From the NCBI RefSeq assembly GCF_018812025.1, contig NC_063049.1, forward strand, positions 4,732,839-4,796,838: DNA of 64,000 nucleotides. Direction: 5' to 3'. This document shows, in pieces, positions 51,395 to 61,110 of this stretch; within the stretch, counting starts at the first letter, position 1; each line of letters begins with the position of its first letter. This stretch comes from Megalobrama amblycephala (Eukaryota; Chordata; Actinopteri; Cypriniformes; Xenocyprididae). Both the position numbers and the translations under genes were made by a program. The notes under the pieces were generated by a model. It was not told the DNA's origin, made no database searches, and saw only the letters and a list, made by a program, of their open reading frames with translations.

Positions 51395-53029
51395 TTAGAT
51401 AATCCAATTCCCCCAATACTTTTTAAAACAGAACAAACCTAAAGCAATCCAGGGTATCTTATCTGAACAATACAATAGCTTTTGCAATGTCTGAAACCTC
51501 ATTGTCTTAACTCTTGCCTCCAGATTTATAAGTCCTTGACCTCCTTCTATAACTGGGATATATAAAACTCCAGGAGGAACCCAATGATAACCATCCCAAA
51601 AGAAATTAACAAAGGATTTTTGAATAACAATCAATAACTCTTCAGGGGGGTTCAACACTGTAAATCTGTGCCACAACATTGAGGCTGCCAAATTATTAAT
51701 GATTAAACATCTCCCTCTAAAAGATAACTTTGAGAGGATCCATCTCCACTTCTGTAGTTTCCCTACAATTTTGTCAACTAACCCTTCCCAATTTTTTTTC
51801 ATATAAGTATCAGAACCTAAATACACCCCAAGAACTTTAAAATCATCTTTAATCCACTCACATTGTTGTGGAAGTTGGGGAGGATCCATATTCTTCCACT
51901 CACCTAACAGAAGGGATGTACACTTATCCCAATTAATTCTAGCAGATGTAGCTTTTTGAAAGATTTTCAAACTAGAAGTCAAAGCAGCCATATCATCAAT
52001 GTTCCTTATAAAAACAGTGATATCATTGGCATAAGCTGTGAGTTTTACAGGTGGGATTTCTGGAAAACCAGGAATACAAAAACCATACAGTCGTTTCCTC
52101 AAATATGACAACAAAGGCTCAATAGAAATTGAATATAAAAGTCCAGAAAGAGGACATCCTTGTCGTATACCCCTTGTTACTGCAAAAGGTCTAGTTAAAC
52201 AACCATTAATCTTAAGCATACTGGAAATTTCACTGTAAAGCAGTTTAATGCAGGAGACAAATTGTGGTCCAAAGCCAAAGGCCTTCAGTATCTTTAGTAA
52301 ATAAAAGTGATCCACTCTGTCAAAAGCTTTTTCTTGATCTAAAGATAAGAGTCCAATATCAATTTGATGTTTTTTTGCAACTTCAATAATGTCTCTTAAC
52401 AAAAATAAGTTGTCAAAAATTGTCCTTTTAGGGATACAATATGACTGATCTTCATGAATTATGGTTCCCATACATTTCTTCAACCTATTAGTTATAGCTT
52501 TTGACAGTATTTTGAAATCAGTACACAGCAATGACACAGGACGCCAATTCTTCAAGAGTCCAAGATCTCCTTCCTTGGGGATTGTCAACACTGCTCTTCG
52601 ACAGCTTAAGGGTAAAATACCTTGGTTAAATGACTCCAAAAAAACATCATACAGATCATATCCAATCACATTCCAAAAGCTTTTAAAAAACTCAGCAGAT
52701 AGGCCATCCACACCCGACGATTTGCCACTGTTCATCCCTTGCACAGCACTTGAAAGTTCAGAAAAAGTCAAGAATTCCTCCAATTCCATCTTTTCTTCTT
52801 CAGACAACTGTGGAAGATCTAAAAGAATTTCTTCAACTGCTGCTTCATCACAAAGTTCTGACTGATAAAGTTTCTCATAAAAAGAAATAGCAGAACCTAT
52901 GATCTCACGTTGATTGGTTATTTCATTACCATTAGGAAGTTTCAATCTGTGGAAAAATTTCTGCTCTTTTGACTTTTTCTCCAATCCGAAAAAAAAAGTA
53001 GTTGGAGCATCCATTTCATTGCACTTCAC
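51395..53029 (-). pseudogene. LINE ORF2 reverse transcriptase domain, altered catalytic box
   Basis: A 544-codon frame. Motifs in order: MNSGKSSGVDGLSAEFFKSF, LKNWRPVSLLCTDFKILSKA, LLSLDQEKAFDRVDHFYLL (catalytic Asp), TRGIRQGCPLSGLLYSISIE, then KLTAYANDITVFI where L1/Tx1 enzymes have YADD. The second Asp-pair position reads Asn-Asp (codon 52025-52027, GAT to AAT would explain it), which should abolish activity. Later segments (CEWIKDDFKVLGVYLGS, KWRWILSKLSFRGRCLIINN, FVNFFWDGYHWVPPGVLYIP) are the typical Tx1/L1 thumb region. It continues in another frame at 51380. Confidence 0.88.
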
Positions 53030-54128
53030 ATATCTTGATCTAACAAGTGTCTCTTTTTCTCCTGTTCCTCCAATAAGTCCTTCAAAAAACCTTTATTCTC
53101 CTTAATGATATCACCTCCTCCCTGATTATGAAGGCTTTGTTGAAGAATTTCTTGCTCTATCATCTTCATCTTAACTTTCAAGTTCTCAGTATTATTTGCA
53201 GTGTATTGTTGACAAAAAGTTTTTATCTGCACTTTTCCCAGATCCCACCATTGACTTAGAGATGAATAACTACTTCTCTCTTCTCTCCAAGATTTCCAGA
53301 AAATACCAAAGGAGTGCATAAAGATGTGGTCTTGAAGTAATGTATTGTTAAAGTGCCAATGTGACTTAAAGGATTTAGGTGACAAGACAGACATAGACAT
53401 AGAAATATAATGATGATCTGACATAGATGTAGGAGATATATACGATTACTAAAAAATCTTCCTTTGTTACATTCCTCAGTATAGAAATGATCCAATCTTG
53501 CAGCAGAAACATGATTTGAGTTCATTTTCAACCAAGTATACTGTTTAACATTAGGATAAGCATCCCTCCACAAATTTATGAGATTATGTCTATTAATTAA
53601 AGATTTTAATGCATCTACTGAACCAAAATGAGGTTCTTCATGGTTCCTATCCAATTTATGATCTGCAGTACAATTAAAATCACCACCTAATAACAACAAT
53701 CTTATCATCTGAACACTTCCAACATTTCTTCAGAAAGTTTTTTAAAAAATCACCACGCTCACTTCCTATATTAGGAGCATAGATATTATAAAAAGCAAAA
53801 CTATTATTACCTATTACTATATCAACTCGAAGATGGCATCCAGGTATTATTTCTAAAATAACTGGATTATCTTTAACATGTTTTGAAAATAAAAACGCAA
53901 CACCAGCACTCAGATTCGTACCATGACTAAGACTAATACTGCCAAACAAAACAAAATTACATCTGCTTTTTTAAGTTGTAAATACTTAAATAAAGTCGAT
54001 CTCTTTCGTACATCTCTACATCCATTTACATTTAAGGATCCAATGTTAAAGGATACCATCAGGATGAGAAAGAAAAAGAAAAAAGAGAAATTGAATAAAT
54101 ATCGATATAGATGTAATTTCCAATACAT
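53026..54128 (-). pseudogene. LINE ORF2 endonuclease domain, frame-broken
   Basis: Pieces in overlapping frames: 53910-54128 (SFNIGSLNVNGCRDVRKRS, the N-terminal Asn box), 53680-53949 (VAFLFSKHVKDNPV, FYNIYAPNIGSERGDF), 53256-53708 (LLLGGDFNCTADHKLDRN, the GDFN catalytic box, then AARLDHFYTEEC) and 53026-53424. These are the motifs of an apurinic/apyrimidinic-type endonuclease. At least three shifts separate them, so the copy is dead. The poly-Phe run after the first Met is a poly-T artefact-prone site. Confidence 0.8.
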
Positions 54129-54290
54129 AATACCTCTTCTCTTTAAGGACTTTTCTTTACTCTTTTTCTAACAGCACTTACAAACTTTTTTAAACGATAA
54201 CGCTTAGGCTGATCTAATTCCTCAAGTGTAGCTTTCTTCATAGCATTTACAGAGGAATCAATAAAAAGCTTTAAATCAGGAAAGTACATT

Positions 54291-55334
54291 TCAATCTTTG
54301 GTTTTCTCTGATTTTTTTGTAGCATTCAAGAAGTCATTTAACTTTTCCAGACTATAAAGTCGAGACTTCCTGAATTTCCCAACAGTACTTTCCTGAGAGC
54401 TTAATTCATCCAGTTCATCAGTGATTAAATCTGAACACTCACTATCCAATTCACTGTCAACAACTTGTGATGTTGGCTTTTCAACCAACAGATCAGCATC
54501 ATTTTGAATCATGTTACTGCTTGATGCCTGTATCTCATCACTCACTTTAGGCCTGTCTTTTTCTCCAGACTGTTTTAACCCCTCAACAGTCTCTACAGGA
54601 TCATTCGTTCCACTCTGTCTAGCGTCAGGAACTGTCGCATCTGTAATTTCAATACTATCACCCTGACGCAACTGTTCTCCCATTTCAGTAGACGTGGAAA
54701 TTTCAGCATTCAAATCAGATGCAACACTTTCTGTAGTCCGTTTAACTAAATCATTCTCCACAACATTTTGCACTGGATCAGATTCGGAACTATTTATTGC
54801 GCGTTGAGCCTCTTTAACCACTGGACAGCCTGTTTTAATGTGGCCGTATTTTCCGCAAATAAAGCATTTCATGGTCTCAGTAGTGATGAAGATCGTATAG
54901 TCCCTATCAAACACTGTCAATTTAACAGAAACATCAAGCGTTTCAAATTCAGCACTTAATATCATCAGAGCCTGACGTCTGAAAGACATGACATGCTTCA
55001 ACTCTGGAGTTTTTAGTCCCAGAGGGATCATTTTAATCGGCCCAACCAATTTTCCATAACGAGCTAAAATAGACTCAAGCGCTTTATCAGAAATAAATGG
55101 AGGTACATTTGATATCATCACTTTTTTCGAAAGATTAGACAAAGGCAAGACTGGTACAAACACATCTTGAACAGTCAAACCACACTCCACCAAATGACTA
55201 ACCATTTCGATTTCTTTCAGAAATACGACAATTGCTTTATTCATTCTCGACGCAGACATTATGTTTTGTGCACCTATTTCGCGACCAATAGCAACCAAAA
55301 CATTCTCAGTGGAAATTGACTCATTTGCCGGCAC
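54291..55334 (-). CDS. Tx1/L1-like LINE ORF1 protein
   Basis: A 347-codon open frame. Residues ~75-160 look like an RNA-binding fold (KKVMISNVPPFISDKALESI, RYGKLVGPIKMIPLG). A CCHC knuckle follows at about 165-180 (CFICGKYGHIKTGCP). The rest is acidic and Ser/Thr-rich, with a basic end. This is the standard ORF1 layout of fish Tx1-group LINEs, an RNA chaperone that coats the LINE RNA. It is intact up to a shift near 54300, after which a 60-codon tail continues in another phase (54143-54325: basic, KRYRLKKFVSAVRKRVKK). Confidence 0.8.
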   Translation of the reverse strand: MPANESISTENVLVAIGREIGAQNIMSASRMNKAIVVFLKEIEMVSHLVECGLTVQDVFVPVLPLSNLSKKVMISNVPPFISDKALESILARYGKLVGPIKMIPLGLKTPELKHVMSFRRQALMILSAEFETLDVSVKLTVFDRDYTIFITTETMKCFICGKYGHIKTGCPVVKEAQRAINSSESDPVQNVVENDLVKRTTESVASDLNAEISTSTEMGEQLRQGDSIEITDATVPDARQSGTNDPVETVEGLKQSGEKDRPKVSDEIQASSSNMIQNDADLLVEKPTSQVVDSELDSECSDLITDELDELSSQESTVGKFRKSRLYSLEKLNDFLNATKKSEKTKD

Positions 55335-55524
55335 GCACTTGCACGCGTGCCGAGCCGACAGATTAGAAAAACCATCCGAATTTTATCAGCTGACAACTTC
55401 TCTTCTAACTTACAACAAAATTAGAAATAAATAAATAAAAATAAACTCAGAAAGGAAAAGTTAGAAACTCACTCAGCAACTCACCCACACACTCCCAACA
55501 GCCACGCCGCACATGCGCACAGAG

Positions 55525-55556
<32 letters not shown>

Positions 55557-55560
55557 CAAG
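55335..55560 (-). other. LINE 5' UTR and (GA)n target tract
   Basis: Between the LINE ORF1 start and the GA tract is about 170-190 bp of non-coding 5' UTR. The E2 LTR sequence (GAGAGCAAGACAGTGCCC) resumes after the GA run at about 55553, matching 27229-27246 of the sister LTR. Confidence 0.7.
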
Positions 55561-57006
55561 ACAGTGCCCAAGATCCAAGGATCCAAGAAAGAAGAGCAGA
55601 GTATCAAAGAGACCAGAGCAACAGTTACAATCTTCTTTTATCCTTTTCCTGACCATGTGACCAAAACTCAAATGTGAGACATTCAACCTGACCAATCAGA
55701 AGATTAAAACTTCCCCCACTGTACTAAAGGTGTGACCATTTGTAGACCCCCGATGTACACACATCTTGGCCTACAGGGCTTGATCACTATCAGCACCTTT
55801 GAGCCTTCCAAATGGCCCTTGTAGCAAGAGAGAGGGGGTTGAAACAGTAAAGCAAATGTCTTTGTTTATTTTAAAATATCTTTAGATATTTTCAATTCTT
55901 ACAAAACCATAACTTCTTTTATGCCTTTCTGATCTGGCGAGTTTGATCTCGTTTTAAAAGCCTTGCTACTGCTCATTCACTGAGATAGGTCACATAGCTG
56001 TCAAATGCATTGTTCTATTTGTTTAATAATACTGTGAAGAAAGTACTCCATCTCGAAATCCGATCTGATAGCCATAAATCATGCAAATTCAGCTGGGAGA
56101 CAAGACAAAGAAACTTTGCCCGCCCAAACAGTGCTACGCATCTATTGGCCGTTCCAACTCAGGAGGTGTGTTCACTTGATTTTCCATAAAAGCAAACGAC
56201 ACACACTTTTCCTTTGTCTCCCGATTGTCTCTCGACTGCCCCTGAACTGCCTCAGGCAACAGCGATGTCATCACGCGCTCAGCTCCTTCTGGGACGACCA
56301 TCTCCTTGGACTCTCTCTCTTCCTTCTTCTCTGTCATCTTACGCATCAGTTAAACCTCGTTTGAAAACCCCGCCAGAGAAACCCTCTTGGAAAGGACCAA
56401 CCAAGCCAAGCGCATTGAAACTCTGCTGCACACCGACTTGAACCATATGCAAGTATTAATTTCTCTGAAATTTGTTTAAACTGATTTCTGTGCTGGCTCT
56501 CAAAAGGGTTAACTGTCGTAATTTGCCAGTCTTTGACCATCCTTCCTTTCCTGTCTCTACTTTCCCTTTTGTATATATTTGTATATTCTGTATTTAGACG
56601 TATAATCTCTGTACTAGTAGTTTTCATATATTAAACACATTATTCATGCTCGATTGTTCTTTTGCTCCTTCAACAAAAACCAGGTCACTTTAACGTTTCG
56701 ATCCTATATCCCTGCTTTACGTTTGGATGCTAGAATATGAAATCTTTCTCGTGGCCAGAGAAAAATCTTCCTTTCGATAATTCTGTATGGAGCTAAAGGT
56801 TTGCTGGACAAACCGATGGTTTCTCTAAACAATTATTAAACCAGAACTAATCATATATGTAATTGATTGTAATTCGTTGTAATTAATTCACAATATATGT
56901 TTAATTCCCCCTTGGGTCGATATATGCATAATAATAAATCATAAAGCTTTATTATATTCATATATCTAACTCATAAATTAATTAATAATTGTACGAAATC
57001 GCTACA

Positions 57007-57256
57007 CATTGCAACATTTAATTTATGTATTGTTTCCTTGCATTGTATACAAGAACTAACTTATTCTTCATGAATTTAAGAGATGTAACGGATTGCACGT
57101 AGTTTTGCAATGAATGAACTCATCCGTTATGCATTAAAGAGATAACGCATAACGTGCATTGCATTGCAGTAAGTTATTCTGTTTGCAGTGACGAGATAAT
57201 ACGACAGGTGCTAGATGCATTGCATTGCACACAAGAACTAACTCTGTGCATTGATG
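57007..57256 (-). repeat. Array B fragment following the E1 3' LTR
   Basis: Tandem units of about 75-90 bp with the minus-strand form of GGAATAAGTTAGTTCTTG (here CAAGAACTAACTTATTC near 57049 and CAAGAACTAACTC near 57231) and GTTTCCTTGCATTGTATAC. Orientation is opposite to the array at 62586-63250. It begins with CATT, the E1 target duplication. Confidence 0.82.
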
Positions 57257-59182
57257 TGTAACATCTGCATCCGCCATCCATTTTTCCAACCGCCAGAGGG
57301 AGCCGTCTCCGGAATATTGAACACTGCCAGTTCTTCTCCCCTCTCTTCCTGTCTACACTTGTTATAAGCCATATTGTTTGTGCATTATGTTGCGAAGTAT
57401 TGCCAGTTTACCCCTGTCTCTACCAAGCGTTTCTTCTATTCCTGATTGTTTGCACGTGCATGTCTCCTTGCCTGTTTCTGACCTCGTCTTTTGGATTACC
57501 CTTTTGGATTAGTTTACTGTCTGGACTGCCACTATTGTTACGACCTTTTGCCTGTTGTTTGACCATGATTCCTGCTCAATATCCCTCTCTGTTTGTGCTG
57601 TTGTAACGTCTGGATGGATCCGTTCATAGTCAATAAACTTTGGAATTTTCAGAACGCTTTTAACCTGATGAACTGTGTTTTTAAATCACTAAATCGGCTC
57701 CAGCCGACTGCGACTTTTGGCATGTTTGTGGACCCATGAGGTTAAACAGAAAACTCCAACTTCCTAACTTTAGAGACTTCAAAAGGATCATCCACCCTTT
57801 TGTGGGCCCAGAGACTGACCAGACAAATTCCACACACACACACCACACACACACACAGACACACAAAAACACACAAACATGCTTAGAGACTGTATATACA
57901 GCTACTCTTAGAATATGACTGTGTCAAAGTGTACCCGTCACGTATATCCAGTGCCTATATGCTTCCTAGTGTTTAGACTTAGTTTAAATGACGGTTGTGC
58001 TAGTGTTCATTTTAATGATGGAATTTTGTCTGTAAACCATAACTTCTTCTACATGCTTTTCTTATATGTCAAGTTTAGATTCATTTTAAAGCTATTTCCA
58101 TGTCTCATTCACCTATGTATATTACATGGCTGTCAAATGCATTGTTCGATTTGTTTAATGATGCTGTGAAGAAAGTACTCCATCTCGAAATCCGATCTGA
58201 TAGTCATAAAGTATGCAAATTCACCTAGGAGACCAGACAAAGGAACTTTGCCCGCCAAATAGTGCTACGCATCTATTGGCCGTTCCAATTCAGGAGGTGT
58301 GTTAGCTTGGTTTTCCATAAAAACAATGACACACAATTTTTCCTTTGTCTCCCGATCGTCTCTCGATTGCCCCTGAACTGCCTCAGGTGACAGCGCTGCC
58401 ATCACGCGCTCAGCTCCCCCCTGGGATGACCATTTCCTTGGACTTTCTCGCTCTCTTCTTTCTTCTCGGCCATTTTACACGGCAGTTAAGCCTCGTTTGA
58501 AAACCCCGCCGGAGAAACCCTCTCGGAAAGGACCAACCAAGCCAAGCGCACTGAAACTCTACTGCACATCGACTTGAACCAATATGCAAGTATTAATTTC
58601 CTGAAATTCGTTTAAACTGGTTTCTGTGCTGGCTTTCACAGGGTTACTTGTAATTTGCCATTCTTTGACCATCTCTCTTTTCCTGTCTTTACATCCGCTC
58701 TTGTACATTACGTGTATATTCTTGTATATATTTTTAGACGCATAACCTCTGTATTAGTAGTTTTCATATATTAAATACATTATATCCATGCTTTTTTGTT
58801 CTCTTACTCATTCAACAAAAACCAAGTCACTTTAACATTCTGATCCTAACACAATAGCTTTACGTTTGATGCTATCATCGGAATTTATCCTCGTGGCCAG
58901 AGGATAACATTTCCGTTATAATAGTTTGTGGAGAACTTACCGGTTTGCTGGACAAACTGATAGTTTCTCTACATCATTTTTAAACCAGAACTAATCATAT
59001 ATGTAATTGATTATAATTCGTTGTAATTAATTCACCATATATGTTTAATTCCCCATTGGGTCTGCATATGCATAATAATTGACCATAAAGCTTTATGGTT
59101 ATTATATTCATATATCCAACCCATAAATTGATTAATAACTGTACAAAATCGCTACACTGTTGTGTTTAATAAACCTCCGCAC
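57257..59182 (+). repeat. G2 5' LTR, split by solo LTR M
   Basis: LTR parts are 57257-57601 and 59157 to about 59182, with GTTTAATAAACC near 59163 as likely polyadenylation signal. Net length about 370 bp. The inner boundary is approximate, since gag starts at ATG 59183. Confidence 0.75.
57602..59156 (+). mobile_element. Solo LTR M, same family as the E1 LTRs
   Basis: 1555 bp, TGTAACGTCTGG to ATCGCTACA, with CTGT duplicated at 57598-57601 and 59157-59160. It aligns along its length with L and R (CA tract, GTTTAGACTTAGTTTAAA, CTCGAAATCCGATCTGATAG, ATCTATTGGCCGTTCCAA, GTTTGCTGGACAAAC) but is clearly more diverged from them than they are from each other. Confidence 0.88.
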
Positions 59183-60105
59183 ATGGATTCGAACACTCAA
59201 CCGAGTCAGCCTCCATTACAGAATACTTCGCCGGAACAGAATCCAGTGGAGCTAATGCAACTACAGGCCACGCTCGCTTACCAGAATGAAATGATCAAGG
59301 ATTTCCAAGGCCAGCTCACTTCACTATGAGCTGCTAACGAACATCTCACACGCTATATTCAATCCCTCCCATCGACCAGGCCTGATCTGGTAAGATTTTC
59401 ATTACCTGATAAGTTTGATGGTACAGCTGAGAAATGCAGAGGATTTTTGCATCAATGTACGATCTATTTCAATAACCAGCCTGAAGCTTTTCTCAGAGAT
59501 TTAACTAAATGCTCTTTCATGATGTCATTGTTAACGGGAAGAGCTCTCGGATCAGGATGACTGTGTAAGGGATCAGGATGACTGTGTAAGAACCTCGTAT
59601 GATTATTTCACTAAGCAAATACGTGAAGTTTTTGAATATCCCGCGGGAGGGAGAGATGTTTCATCACAGCTGTTACAGTTACGCCAGGGACACCGCACAG
59701 CAGCTGATTATGCCGTAGAATTTCGTACCCTAGCGGCGCAAAGTGGAATGAATGGAATGAGGCAACACTGAAACCAGTGTTTAAGCAGGGCCTCAGTCAG
59801 ACGTTACAGGCCAAACTTGCATGCAAGGACGTGGGCTCAGATCTTCATCAACTGATTTCAATGGCTATCAAACTTGAGCCCATGCAGATCGGATACACAA
59901 GAGTATCTATGGAAGAACGTGAACGATGCAGAACCAACCGTCTGTGTTTCTACTGTGGTCAACCAGGTCATCAGTGTCGTTCATGTCCTAACAAGCCCAC
60001 CATGACCAAAGTGAGTACTGCCTTAACGACTATGCTGACTAGATGTTTTACTCTTCTCCTAACACTCTCATATGCTAATTCTGCTCAATGTGTTCCATCA
60101 TGAAC
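59183..60105 (+). pseudogene. G2 gag, several stops and shifts
   Basis: It starts MDSNTQPSQPP; the first stop is TGA in codon 50 or so (near 59327). Downstream in other phases are the capsid-like parts ([28 protein letters not shown]) and, in the frame 59777-60103, an intact zinc knuckle CFYCGQPGHQCRSCP. A 21-bp direct duplication at 59549-59590 adds further stops. It encodes no complete Gag. Confidence 0.85.
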
Positions 60106-60180
60106 TGGTCCATAAACTCAAAATACCTGTTATCCCGTGTATACCACCTATCAACATAACAGCCATTAATAGCCAACCTA

Positions 60181-60972
60181 TTGGGGCTTTATCTCAGGTC
60201 CTACTGTAGTCGAGAACAACAACGTTGGAGTGACTTTTTACCTTGGGCGGAATATGCACTGAATTCACTTACTCATTCATCTACAGGACTCACCCCCTTC
60301 AAGTGTATTCTAGGTTATCAGCCTCCCATGTTCCCTTGGTCTGGACAACCTTCTGAAGTGCCTGCGGTGGATGATTGGGTCCGAAGAAGTGAACGAGTGT
60401 GGGACAGCGCCCATGTGAGGCTGCAGAGGGCAATCAGAGCCCAGAGGATCAGGGCAGACTGCAGGAGGCGTCCCCATCCAAATTACCAGCCGGGTCAGAG
60501 GATCTGGCTGTCGACTCGAGATCTACGTTTGTGGCTTCCCAGCAGGAAGCTCAGCCCACGGTATGTAGGCCCATTTCGTATCTTAAGACAGATTAATCCG
60601 GTAACCTACAGGCTGGAGCTTCCTGCTCATTATCGTATTTCTCCTTCCTTTCATGTCTCCCTGTTGAAACCGGTCCACCCTGCTTCCGGCCCCACTACTG
60701 AGGAGAGGGAACCTCCTCCACCACCGGACATTGATGGAGCTCCGGCTTACCTGGTAAAGTAGATTCTGGATTCCAGGCGTCATGGGGGCCGGTTGCAATA
60801 CCTGGTGGACTGGGAGGGCTATGGTCCTGAGGAGAGATCATGGGTGGCAGCCAAGGACATCTTAGACCCATCTTTGACCCAGGAGTTCCACAAGGCACAC
60901 CCCGATCGTCCTGCACCCAGACCAAGGGGACGGCCACGAAGAACACCTGGAGGTGTTCATAGGGGGAGGGAT
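60181..60972 (+). pseudogene. G2 pol remnant: integrase C-terminus and chromodomain
   Basis: The frame 60181-60762 begins just before the integrase region [20 protein letters not shown], goes through [19 protein letters not shown] and [20 protein letters not shown], and reaches the start of a chromodomain, where TAG at 60760-60762 interrupts it. The chromodomain continues in the frame 60793-61089 ([20 protein letters not shown]). Protease, RT, RNase H and the integrase core are deleted between about 60105 and 60181. Confidence 0.87.
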
Positions 60973-60974
60973 TC

Positions 60975-61014
60975 TGTAACATCTGCATCCGCCATCCATT
61001 CCACCAACCGCCAG
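60975..61014 (+). repeat. G2 3' LTR remnant (40 bp)
   Basis: TGTAACATCTGCATCCGCCA and following, identical to the 5' LTR start apart from a few bases, ending abruptly after CCAACCGCCAG. AGGGGGAGGGATTC upstream is the polypurine tract. Sequence from 61015 is unrelated to G2. Confidence 0.85.
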
Positions 61015-61110
61015 AATAAGTTAAATCACACACAAATTATTCTAGATTGCTCGTTTACCCAAAAACCAAGTTTAAAACTTTGCCTTTAAATTCTCCACCA
61101 TAAGTATATA
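61015..61110 (-). other. Possible E1 leader with tRNA-Ala-like primer site
   Basis: On the minus strand, 10 bp after the end of LTR R comes TGGTGGAGAAT (61090-61100). The first 11 bases match a primer site for tRNA-Ala, whose 3' end is known to read ATTCTCCACCA; beyond this the match fails. About 75 bp of further leader follow up to the break at 61014/61015. Confidence 0.45.

Larger units (their letters stand above)
39321..55524 (-). mobile_element. Tx1/L1-like LINE inserted in a (GA/TC)n microsatellite, interrupted by F2
   Basis: A near full-length LINE with 5' UTR (to about 55524), ORF1 (55334-54291) and ORF2 (54128 down to 50829, then 39727-39380). Its 3' end is AAAAGTCAAAAAAGT at about 39321, directly against CTCTCTCTCTC on the LINE strand. 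The 5' end is also followed by the CT tract. ORF2 is of the L1/Tx1 kind (endonuclease plus RT). F2 (39784-50637) splits the C-terminal region. Net length about 5.3 kb. Confidence 0.85.
26789..55903 (-). mobile_element. E2: gag-only LTR element on the minus strand with nested insertions
   Basis: The LTRs read TGTAAG...CTTACA, with target duplication AAAC at both outer ends. Minus-strand orientation is fixed by the tRNA-Phe primer site at 37375-37394 next to the LTR at 37397. Excluding a hAT-like region and the DIRS element, the internal part is only about 2 kb and holds two gag-like frames; no polymerase is seen. It looks like a non-autonomous element. Its 5' LTR (right-hand) contains a solo LTR and a 16-kb LINE complex. 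Confidence 0.82.
37397..55903 (-). repeat. E2 5' LTR (right copy), interrupted by a solo LTR and a LINE
   Basis: LTR parts are 37397-37472, 38987-39320 and about 55525-55903. Compared with the left LTR, the solo LTR 37473-38982 is inserted at TAAGATG with GATG duplicated, and the LINE complex is inserted in the (GA)n tract. The outer end is CAATTCTTACA followed by AAAC. Confidence 0.85.
26378..57006 (+). mobile_element. E1 3' LTR (copy L), split by the 29-kb E2 insertion
   Basis: The LTR starts TGTAGCATATG at 26378 and ends ATCGCTACA at 57006. Only 26378-26788 and 55908-57006 (411 and 1099 bp, net 1510 bp) belong to it. E2 lies between, flanked by the duplicated AAAC (26785-26788 and 55904-55907). 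Joining the parts gives the uninterrupted arrangement seen in copies R (61111-62585, minus) and M (57602-59156). A CA-rich tract (26583-26625) is shared with both. CATT at 57007-57010 is the presumed target duplication, and array B follows. Confidence 0.88.
57257..61014 (+). mobile_element. G2: chromodomain Ty3/gypsy element, heavily deleted
   Basis: The 5' LTR starts TGTAACATCTGCATCC at 57257 and the same sequence starts the 3' LTR at 60975, which is cut off after 40 bp. Internal parts are a stop-ridden gag and only the end of pol (integrase C-terminus and chromodomain). A solo LTR of the E1 family (57602-59156) interrupts the 5' LTR. A different chromovirus family from G1. Confidence 0.88.

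Noticed and set aside
56116..56627. Frames of 70-93 codons repeated at 61454-62070
   Set aside because: They are shared by LTR copies L and R because the LTR DNA is shared; they differ in phase and are not conserved in copy M.
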